This document shows, one piece after another, positions 27,594-34,248 of a stretch of 64,000 nucleotides of DNA. The DNA lies in contig CAVOJV010000014.1 of NCBI GenBank assembly GCA_963696325.1, positions 20,221-84,220 of the forward strand, written 5' to 3'. This stretch comes from CAVOJV01 sp963696325 (lineage in GTDB: Bacteria; Pseudomonadota; Gammaproteobacteria; Competibacterales; Competibacteraceae). Made by a program: the position numbers and the translations under genes. The notes beneath the pieces are model-generated. The model saw only the letters and a program-made list of their open reading frames with translations, ran no database searches and had not been told where the DNA came from. The first letter of the stretch is position 1. Each line of letters starts with the position of its first letter.

Positions 27594-28468
27594 TCAGCCT
27601 CCCATGTCGAAACCGGGATAGAGCGTCATGCCGCCGTCCACATACAGGGTGGCGCCGGTGATGTAATCGGAGGCGTCGGAAGCCAGCCAGACCGTGGCGT
27701 GGGCGATGTCTTCCGGCTTCCCCGACCCGCCGGTAGGGGATCAGCTTCAGCAGTTCCGCCTCGGCCTCGGGCGTCTTCCAGGCGGCGGTATTGATCGGGG
27801 TCTTGATCGCGCCGGGCGAGATGGCGTTGACCCGGATACGGTGCGGCGCGAGTTCCTGAGCCATGGTCTTCATCAGCAGGCTGACCCCGCCCTTGGATGC
27901 GGCGTAGTTGACGTGGCCCGCCCACGGGAATGACGTCGTGTACCGAGCGACATGCAGATGATCTTGCCGGCGGCGCAGGACAGTTCCGGCACGACGCCGC
28001 GGTGGTGGAATTCGCGGAGCGGCGGCGCGGGAACATAGAAATTGGCCGGTCAGATTGACGTCGAGCACCGTGTGCCAGTCGGCCAGGGTCATCTCGACCA
28101 GGGGCGCGTCGCTGCTGCAGGCCAGCGTTGTTGACCAGAATGTCGATGGTGCCGAATTCCTTGTACATATGCTGGAACATGCCCTGTACTTGTTCCTCGC
28201 TGGATACGTCGGCCTGGTAGGCATACGCATTGACACCGCACTGCTTGTGGATCTCAGCGACCGCCTCCTCCGCTTTATCGGGGTCGGCGACGTAATTGAC
28301 GACGACATCGGCGCCGGCATGACCAAGAGCAATGGCCACTTGCTTGCCGATACCGGAACTGGCGCCGGTCACCAGCGCCTTCTGGCCTCTGAGCAAAAGC
28401 TGGTCAGAACAGGAGGGCATAACGGGGCGGGGCAAGTCCTCCAGGGCGGAACTCATTTCGAAAATCAT
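27594..28468 (-). pseudogene. Short-chain dehydrogenase (glucose 1-dehydrogenase-like), frame broken several times
   Basis: ATG 28468 opens an SDR: KALVTGASSGIGKQVAIALG is the cofactor loop and FGTIDILVNNAGLQ the NAG motif. Near 28110 the frame changes to APLVEMTLADWHTVLDVNLT; near 28000 it changes again; VNYAASKGGVSLLMKTMAQE with the catalytic Tyr-Lys continues to near 27740, and the last part (SDYITGATLYVDGG, GMTLYPGFDMGG) ends at a TGA at 27594-27596. Restored length is about 290 residues, normal for this glucose/ribitol dehydrogenase group. It heads the SDR-cyclase-GMC series; the cyclase ATG overlaps the region directly after its stop. Confidence 0.7.
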
Positions 28469-28500
28469 CTTGGTTACTCCGGGTGGATGGGTTGCAGGGT

Positions 28501-29319
28501 TTAAGGCTGGGTTACCAGGTGAATCGGTGCCTGCGCGGCCCGCTGATAGTTGCAGCGGAAGATGCAGCGTTTGTCGTTTTCGTGGTGGAGCTTGCAGCAT
28601 TTGACGGCATGGCGGCCCTTGACACGATGGTAAAGCTCCGCCGCCAGCCACATACCGAGCGGCGGCGCGGTAAAATAAATCCATAGATTGGTCCACTGGT
28701 CGGCGACCAAAGCCGAGCCGAAGGAGCGGGCCGGGTTTATGCTCATGCCGGAAAGCGGGGCGGTAAAGGTTATGTAGACGGCTACCAGGCAGGCGCAGAA
28801 CAGGCCGGTGTAGGGCGCTAGCCTGCTGATGTTACTGGTGAGCAGGACGACGGTCATCAGCAGGAATGAGATGCTTGCCTCCACGGCGAAGGCTGCTGCA
28901 ACGCCCACCATGCCGGGCATAGTCACAGCGTAACCCACGTGCGGGTCAGCCAGCGCCCGCCCCAGCAGCACGGCGGCCAGCACCATCCCAACGGCGGCCC
29001 CTGCAAACTGTGCGATGATGTAGAAAACAGCATCCCAGTGCTCGATCTTGCCGAGATACCAGAAACTGAACGTGATGGACGGATTGATATGCGCGCCGGA
29101 CTGCTTGCCCCACGGCGAATAGATGATCCCTACGGCGGTCACGGCCATTGCCAGACCCATGAGCACCCGCCGTAGAAAGGGATCTGGAACAGCTTGGTGA
29201 ATGGGTGAGCCCGGATACTCCAACAGGGTGGCGAACACGCACGCCGAGATCATGAACAGTCCCAAGCCGGCGGCTTCCATCAAATATTCGGGCCAGTGCC
29301 GGGATAGCGCCTTGAGCAT
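28501..29319 (-). CDS. Aquaporin/glycerol-facilitator family channel
   Basis: A 272-residue MIP-family inner-membrane channel with six helices and two half-helices. The first pore motif is GAHINPSITF (NPS instead of NPA) and the second is MSINPARSFGSAL, with the conserved arginine of the selectivity filter. The cytoplasmic C-terminal tail is cysteine- and histidine-rich (AVKCCKLHHENDKRCIFRCN), a feature seen in some bacterial MIP proteins and reminiscent of a metal site. It lies 32 bases upstream of the SDR gene in transcription order, so co-transcription is possible. Water or small neutral solute transport is expected. Confidence 0.85.
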   Translation of the reverse strand: MLKALSRHWPEYLMEAAGLGLFMISACVFATLLEYPGSPIHQAVPDPFLRRVLMGLAMAVTAVGIIYSPWGKQSGAHINPSITFSFWYLGKIEHWDAVFYIIAQFAGAAVGMVLAAVLLGRALADPHVGYAVTMPGMVGVAAAFAVEASISFLLMTVVLLTSNISRLAPYTGLFCACLVAVYITFTAPLSGMSINPARSFGSALVADQWTNLWIYFTAPPLGMWLAAELYHRVKGRHAVKCCKLHHENDKRCIFRCNYQRAAQAPIHLVTQP

Positions 29320-29455
29320 TTCTAATCACCTCGAATGAATTTTGTTGCTGCTGTCTCCTTTACAAGCTTCGTACCAGTCTCTCGGTAGGATAATAAAAGT
29401 CGTAAAAACAAATAATTAATGAAAATACGGGAAGATTATAACGGTGGGTTAAGCG

Positions 29456-29490
29456 CCGCAGTATTTCGTGGAAGCCACGAAATACTGCGG
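29456..29490. repeat. Perfect palindromic intergenic repeat, copy B
   Basis: CCGCAGTATTTCGTGG (29456-29471), loop AAG, CCACGAAATACTGCGG (29475-29490): 16 of 16 paired. No T-run follows on either strand, so it is not a typical terminator. The left 16-mer matches CCRCNNTATTTNGYGG, as at 24852 and 33411. Confidence 0.7.
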
Positions 29491-29695
29491 TACCAACAGT
29501 CTGCCATTAAGTCGTTCAGGAAGCGCTTAAGTTAGTATAAGTAATTGAATAATAATTTTTTCTTTTGAATATTTATAGTTTGGCCTAAGTCTTGCTGAGT
29601 CTTGTCCGGCGAGAAAATTTATCAAGCGCCGCAACCGGCAGCCGGGAAAACACGTATAGAGTTACCAAGGGGAGGAGGGGGGAAGTAGTGCTGTC

Positions 29696-29736
29696 GTCCC
29701 CTAAGTTGCCTGGGACCATCAGGAGCCTTAGGGGAC
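29696..29736 (+). promoter_or_regulatory. Stem-loop in the putative bufA leader
   Basis: GTCCCCTAAG (29696-29705) and CTTAGGGGAC (29727-29736) are perfect inverted 10-mers around a 21-base loop, 83 bases before the bufA start. It could be an operator or an RNA structure controlling the metallophore operon. Confidence 0.4.
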
Positions 29737-29818
29737 CACAGAGGTCCGAAGCTCGACCGTGACAATGCGGTCTGCTTGTGAACTCAACCATTCGATTTGA
29801 AGTAGAGGAGATTTACCG

Positions 29819-30097
29819 ATGAAGACCAAGACTGTTGTGAATTCCGCTTTGGCCAGTGTATTTGCCCTTGGCGCCATGACGGCGGTTGCCCAACAAGCGG
29901 CTGGCCCGACGGCAGAGCCAACTTATACCCATGAAAAATGTTACGGTGTTGTCAAGGCCGGCAAGAATGACTGCGCTGCGACAGGCCACTCCTGCGCCGG
30001 CCAGGCCACCAAGGCCGGTGGTGAAAATTGGGTCTACCTGCCCAAGGGGACTTGCGACAAGATCACCGGCGGCAGCACCACCAAGCCGAACGCCTAA
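29819..30097 (+). CDS. bufA: Bufferin-type RiPP precursor (DUF2282)
   Basis: A 92-residue precursor: an N-terminal Sec-type signal (SALASVFALGAMTAVAQQA) followed by a core with four cysteines in EKCYGVVKAGKNDCAATG, HSCAGQATKAGG and LPKGTCDKITGG. This is the DUF2282 pattern. Family members are modified by an MNIO enzyme with a DUF2063 partner and act as periplasmic copper-binding bufferins. Genes for both partners follow at once, supporting the call. ATG 29819 follows GAGGAG with good spacing. The downstream gene starts 12 bases after the stop. Confidence 0.9.
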   Translation: MKTKTVVNSALASVFALGAMTAVAQQAAGPTAEPTYTHEKCYGVVKAGKNDCAATGHSCAGQATKAGGENWVYLPKGTCDKITGGSTTKPNA

Positions 30098-30108
30098 AGG
30101 TTGTCGTG

Positions 30109-30985
30109 ATGTTGTCCAAGCCGACGCGGAGCGGTCTTGGTCCTGGTCCGATTCCGGCATGTGCCGGAATCGGTCTGCGGGCTGTGCATTTTCAGGATGT
30201 GCTAGAGACCCGGCCCATGCTTGGCTGGCTGGAGGTGCATCCTGAGAATTACTTCGGCGCGGGTGGCAAGCCCCTATACTATTTAGAACAGATCCGTGCC
30301 TTGTATCCGCTAAGCTTGCATGGCGTGGGGCTATCCATGGGCTCAACGGACCCTCTGAACAGCGTCCATCTGGACAAGCTCAAGGGGCTTATTCGGCGCT
30401 TCGAACCGGCGCTGGTTTCGGAGCATGTAGCCTGGGGTTCCGTCGGTGGGCGTTACCACAATGACCTGTTGCCGCTACCCTATACGGAAGAGGCGCTGGA
30501 CCATATGGTCCAGCGTGTTTCCCAGGTGCAGGATTATCTGGGCCGGCAGATCCTTATTGAAAACGTCTCCAGTTATCTCCAGTACACGGTCTCCGCGATC
30601 CCGGAATGGGAGTTTGTCGCCGAGCTTGCGAACCGTGCCGGTTGCGGCCTGTTGCTGGATGTCAACAATATCCACGTCAATGCCTGCAACCATGGTTTTG
30701 AGGCCGAGATTTTCCTGGCCGCAGATCCCTCGCGATCTCGTCCAGGAGATCCACTTGGCGGGTTTTACGGTCAACAACCTCGGCGACGGGGAAATCCTGA
30801 TCGATACCCACAGCCGGCCGGTCTGTGCGGCGGTCTGGGCTCTTTACCGGCAAGCAGTACAGCGCTTCGGCGCTACTCCAACCCTGATCGAGTGGGATGC
30901 GGATCTGCCACCCTTGGACACCTTGCTGGATGAGGCGCGCCGGGCCGATGCCATCCTGGAGGAACGCCATGATCTCGTTGCGTGA
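30109..30985 (+). CDS. bufB: MNIO-family (DUF692) bufferin-modifying enzyme, frame broken once
   Basis: A TIM-barrel multinuclear iron-dependent oxidase of about 291 residues that converts precursor cysteines into heterocycles. Metal-binding blocks are visible in order: LGWLEVHPENYF, YPLSLHGVGLSMG, LVSEHVAWGS, ILIENVSSYLQY, LLLDVNNIHVNACNHGF. Near 30720 one base too many shifts the frame; after it VQEIHLAGFTV, DTHSRPV and PTLIEWDADLP continue to the stop at 30983-30985. ATG 30109 is chosen; the frame extends upstream into bufA. The next gene overlaps by 17 bases, so translation is coupled. All expected metal ligands survive the frameshift, making an error in the sequence likely. Confidence 0.85.
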
Positions 30986-31739
30986 ACTGCAACTTGGCTT
31001 TTCCCAGGATGTGTTTGGCGGCGGCGGAACTGGCTTTGACACACGGATCAAAGCCAATGGTCTGAACGGCGAGCGGCGCCTGCAAATTTACCGCAACAAC
31101 ACCTTCGCCAGTTTGACCGACGCCCTACAAAAGACCTATCCTGTCATCTACCAATTGGTGGGAGATGGCTTTTTCCGTTATGCGGCTGCCGGGTATCTTG
31201 CCCAGTATCCCTCCACATCGGGGGATCTGCATGATTTCGGGGGCACCTTTCCAGCGTTTTTAAGGACTTTCGAGCCGGCTGCGGAACTGGTGTATCTCGC
31301 CGATTTGGCGGATCTGGAGTATGCCTGCGAGCAAGTGTTTTACGCCGCCGACCATGCACCCCTTGATCCCCTGGCCATGTCGGAGGTGCCAGCAGCACGG
31401 TACGGGGACCTCACCTTTACCTTACACCCGGCCAGCCGGTTGCTGGCCTCGGCCTATCCCATCCTGCACATCTGGCAGGTCAATCAAGAAAATTACAACG
31501 GCGATCCCGGGGTGGATCTGCAGGAAGGTGGTGTGAAGCTGCTGGTGTTGCGCCCCCATCTGGAGGTGGAGATACAACCCCTGTCAGCAGGGGAATTCGC
31601 CTTACTCCATGCCCTGGCGGAAAACCTTGACTTCACTACCGCTTGCGAACAGGCTTTGGATGCGCAACCGGATTTCGACGTGGCCGCCGGGTTCCGCCGG
31701 CATATCCTGCAGGGCACACTGATCAATTTTGCCTTTTAG
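30969..31739 (+). CDS. bufC: DUF2063 partner protein of the bufferin-modifying enzyme
   Basis: A 256-residue protein starting MISLRELQLGFSQDVFGG. The N-terminal 100 residues (RLQIYRNNTFASLTDALQKT, YPVIYQLVGDGFFRYAAAGY) are the DUF2063 domain that binds the precursor leader and presents it to the MNIO enzyme. The remaining part (VNQENYNGDPGVDL, HLEVEIQPLSAGEFALL) is the usual C-terminal extension. It overlaps bufB by 17 bases and ends the operon. No defects are visible. Confidence 0.85.
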   Translation: MISLRELQLGFSQDVFGGGGTGFDTRIKANGLNGERRLQIYRNNTFASLTDALQKTYPVIYQLVGDGFFRYAAAGYLAQYPSTSGDLHDFGGTFPAFLRTFEPAAELVYLADLADLEYACEQVFYAADHAPLDPLAMSEVPAARYGDLTFTLHPASRLLASAYPILHIWQVNQENYNGDPGVDLQEGGVKLLVLRPHLEVEIQPLSAGEFALLHALAENLDFTTACEQALDAQPDFDVAAGFRRHILQGTLINFAF

Positions 31740-31870
31740 ATCTTGTCGCGCTTGCTCTAGCCACTCGCCCATGACGCCGATTCACTAACCCGGCCTGATT
31801 AAGGTGATTTTCAGAAATGAAAGCACCAAAATTCCCTTTTCCTGCAGAGCAGTTTGGCGCGAGGCTTTTC

Positions 31871-31971
31871 CTCCCCCTTACGAAGGGGGAGGCCAGGAGG
31901 GGGTTAAAAAAGGGCCACTGCAGCGGTTTCTTGGCAGACCCCCTCTAAATCTCCCCCTTCGTAAGGGGGAG
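31871..31971. repeat. MITE-like element with 34-base terminal inverted repeats
   Basis: The left end (31871-31904, CTCCCCCTTACGAAGGGGGA then GGCCAGGAGGGGGT) and the inverted right end (31938-31971) agree at 30 of 34 positions, and each end is itself a CCCCCTT/AAGGGGG hairpin. The 33-base centre is non-coding. Whole length is 101 bases. No target duplication was identified. Confidence 0.6.
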
Positions 31972-32344
31972 ACTTTAACGTCTCCGAAACCATTGAACGA
32001 TCTCGCCTGGGGGATAATCTTTCACAGAAATCGCCTAAACAGGTTACCAGTGGCTGTCCCTGACATACGCTTTGCTTGCCAGCGCGTTCCGTAGCAGCAG
32101 CGACTTCAAAAAGGCTTGCTGCATCTGCTCCACGTCATCGGTGCCGCGAGCGACGCTAATCAAAAAACGGCGGGAGCGTTGCCAGCCATGGGGAGCCATC
32201 CTCGCCAGATAACGGAATGCTCTGAAAGTTGAAATCGATTTTCTCCCCGCCGGGAACTGGCGGGGAAAACAAGAGAGTGGAGCCATCACCGGTGCTCCGA
32301 AAATTATCTTGCATGGCCAGACTCCACCTCCCCTACCAGCATCC
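31972..32344. other. Region between the MITE-like repeat and the DoxX gene, no assigned gene
   Basis: A minus-strand ORF (32044-32199, MAPHGWQRSRRFLISVARG...) reads like protein towards its end (VEQMQQAFLKSLLLRNALAS) but no family is recognised. A CCCCGCC/GGCGGGG stem lies at 32245-32265. This may be a remnant of a short gene downstream of DoxX. Confidence 0.3.
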
Positions 32345-32821
32345 CTAGCGGCGGATGAAATTGCCAATGAGATGGTCGACGGAGAGTTTGCCGGGTCCAT
32401 GGAGCAAGGTGGTGAGCAACAGAATTCCCCACAACTGATGTTGTTGCAGGCCGGTGGCGTCCAGATCCGGATAGGAGATCACTGCCACGATATTGAGGAT
32501 GAACAGGCCCAGGGCGCTGAAGCGTCCCGCCAAGCCCAGTGCCAGCAGCACCGAAAAGCCAAGTTCCGCCCCGGTTGCCAGATAGGCGGCAACTTCTGGC
32601 GGGAGAATGGGAACATGATACTCATACTGGAACAACTGGAGTGTGCTATCGAAAGTCTGGATCTTGGTCAGCCCCGATTTGAAAAATACATTGGCGGCCC
32701 ATAGGCGAATTAGCAAATCGCTGAGTGGGGACAGAAAATCCAGAATCTTGTAGATAGGCGTGGCGATCCGGTTGGTCTTGGCGATGAAGGGCCAAGTTAT
32801 CACAGGGGCAAGCGTGGACAT
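32345..32821 (-). CDS. DoxX-family membrane protein (BufD-like position)
   Basis: A 158-residue inner-membrane protein with four hydrophobic segments and the DoxX pattern LLIRLWAANVFFKSGLTKIQTFDSTL, then ELGFSVLLALGLAGRFSALG. DoxX proteins frequently accompany bufferin operons, where they are thought to help redox or metal handling in the membrane. Here the gene faces the operon rather than joining it. It lies 92 bases downstream of the FNDRS-repeat gene on the same strand, so these two may be co-transcribed. Confidence 0.8.
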   Translation of the reverse strand: MSTLAPVITWPFIAKTNRIATPIYKILDFLSPLSDLLIRLWAANVFFKSGLTKIQTFDSTLQLFQYEYHVPILPPEVAAYLATGAELGFSVLLALGLAGRFSALGLFILNIVAVISYPDLDATGLQQHQLWGILLLTTLLHGPGKLSVDHLIGNFIRR

Positions 32822-32913
32822 GGTGTTTCTCCGTTAATAGCTTGGATGTGTATAGCGGGGGGCGGCGATTTAGGGGGGCGATGCCCCCCTGCGATCGTTT
32901 AGACAGGCCGGGT

Positions 32914-33192
32914 TCAACTGCTGCGGTCGTTAAAGCCGATGATGGCACTCAGGTACACGCCCAGGCGCTTGCTTTCTGGGCTGGCAGGCGTGCTGATAAT
33001 GTACTCCACGCTGCGGTCGTTAAAGCCCATCGCGGTCGCGTTCACACCTACTTCCGGCCTTGCGCCGTTGGAACTGGCCTGAACGTCGGCGGTGTAATCC
33101 GGACTGCGGTCATTGAACGGCCCTGCCACGGCGGTGGCGCTCAAGACCAGGCTGGAAGAAACAGCGAACAACAAGGTTGCTACGGTTTTCAT
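32914..33192 (-). CDS. Small secreted protein with three FNDRS motifs, function unknown
   Basis: A 92-residue protein with a clear signal peptide (MKTVATLLFAVSSSLVLSATAVAG) and a mature part of about 68 residues. FNDRS occurs at residues 26-30, 57-61 and 87-91, twice followed by an acidic-Tyr pair (PDY, VEY), with spacings of 31 and 30 residues. There is no cysteine. I do not recognise the family. It sits upstream of a DoxX gene, next to a bufferin operon that encodes an MNIO enzyme. A role as a stress-induced periplasmic peptide or as an additional modification substrate is only a hypothesis. Confidence 0.6.
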   Translation of the reverse strand: MKTVATLLFAVSSSLVLSATAVAGPFNDRSPDYTADVQASSNGARPEVGVNATAMGFNDRSVEYIISTPASPESKRLGVYLSAIIGFNDRSS

Positions 33193-33506
33193 GGGTTGTC
33201 TCCTTTATCTCTTTCAAGTGATGGCATTGGTGTATACGGGCTTTGCATCACGACGGTTGCAGGCGTCGTTATACTAGGTATTAACAAACCCCGTGCCAGG
33301 TTTGAAACAAGACTCGGCAAATAAATAAATATTTATAAATATCATTGCGTTGTATGTATAGCAAAACAGCGAAGAAGGCGCTGACAGGACCTTGAATGAA
33401 CTAGGTAACCCCACGCTATTTAGCGGGGCCACGATATATCGAGGGTAGGCAGGAAAAAGATGCCTTTAGCCAGTCTGGCAATTGGATACTAACGAACAGG
33501 CCGCAT
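33193..33506. other. Intergenic region upstream of the FNDRS gene
   Basis: These 314 bases carry no gene. An AT-rich block (33318-33365) could hold the promoter of the minus-strand FNDRS-DoxX pair, and palindrome copy C lies at 33411-33444. Confidence 0.4.
33411..33444. repeat. Palindromic intergenic repeat, copy C
   Basis: CCACGCTATTTAGCGG (33411-33426), two bases, then CCACGATATATCGAGG (33429-33444) with an internal perfect palindrome CGATATATCG. The first 16-mer matches CCRCNNTATTTNGYGG. Confidence 0.5.
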
Positions 33507-34094
33507 TCAGTACCGCCTAGTCGAGGAAATGCCCGACATGGCACAACGCATGCCGAACCAGGATAAGATAATTCCGCCAGCGACCACGGCCCAGATCCAC
33601 AGCGGTAAGTGGGTTAATTGATCACCGAGGACAACCATCAGCACCGTCAGTGGCAGGATGCCGACCCCGGTGACCCAGACGAAGGTCCACCAGGATCTGG
33701 TGGTAAGCCCGGCGGCATAGTTGATCAGGTTAAAAGCGATGAGGGGTATGAACCGACCCAATAAAAGCGTTCCTGCACCTTCCTTCTCGGTCCAGTGATC
33801 CAGGGTGCGCAGACTCTCTTCTCCGAGCATGTTCACGACAAAGGGCCGACCCAGCCAGCGCGCCAGGCAAAATGCCAGACACGCCCCCAGCATCGCCCCC
33901 GCCCAGGTGACCACCATGCCCCAAAAAGCCCCGTAGCACATGCCCGCAGCGATAGCGACTACTTCCGCCGGAAAGGGGATAAAGGAATGCACGATCATAA
34001 GGCCAATGATCACGGCCACACCCCATGCGCCCCAGGAGCGGACTAGCTCAGTGATGGATTCCACTGATAATCCGCTCACAAGTTCGGGAATCAT
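33507..34094 (-). CDS. TVP38/TMEM64 (DedA-like) membrane protein
   Basis: A 195-residue inner-membrane protein of the SNARE-associated/VTT domain family. Motifs include FIPFPAEVVAIAAGMCYGAFWG, the conserved GxxxxxxxxFxxxRxxGR-like stretch GAMLGACLAFCLARWLGRPF, and GRFIPLIAFNLINYAAGL, the re-entrant loop region. Related proteins act as lipid scramblases or carriers. ATG 34094 (MIPELVSG) is chosen; the frame is open to 34220 but that extension looks non-coding. It is an isolated gene between the FNDRS gene and the sigma-54 activator. Confidence 0.75.
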   Translation of the reverse strand: MIPELVSGLSVESITELVRSWGAWGVAVIIGLMIVHSFIPFPAEVVAIAAGMCYGAFWGMVVTWAGAMLGACLAFCLARWLGRPFVVNMLGEESLRTLDHWTEKEGAGTLLLGRFIPLIAFNLINYAAGLTTRSWWTFVWVTGVGILPLTVLMVVLGDQLTHLPLWIWAVVAGGIILSWFGMRCAMSGISSTRRY

Positions 34095-34248
34095 GTCATC
34101 TAATCGGCGAATAACGCCCTGTCTAGTGCATCGCGCTCGCGATGGCAACGAATTCGGGACCCGCCCTCGGGGTGGGCGCTTACCCTGTCGTGGACCGCAT
34201 GCGAAAGGGGGTTGTAGCAAATAGTGGGGTATGGGTTTTTCTAGGCCA

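Larger units (their letters stand above)
29320..29818. other. Divergent intergenic region between aquaporin and bufferin genes
   Basis: No gene was recognised in 499 bases. The region holds a perfect 16-base palindrome (29456-29490), an AT-rich segment at 29530-29580 suitable for a promoter, and a 10-base inverted repeat at 29696-29736 in what would be the bufA leader. GAGGAG at 29805-29810 is the bufA ribosome site. Confidence 0.45.

Noticed and set aside
26340..27794. Plus-strand open frame of 484 codons
   Set aside because: It is a shadow antisense to the cyclase and GMC genes; its translation is low-complexity with no family motif, while the minus strand carries clear domains.
31861..31980. 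Possible CRISPR-like repeats in the CCCCCTT/AAGGGGG region
   Set aside because: Only two inverted copies with no regular spacers; a MITE-like structure explains them.
32245..32265. Rho-independent terminator candidate downstream of DoxX
   Set aside because: The stem is good but no T-run follows on either strand.
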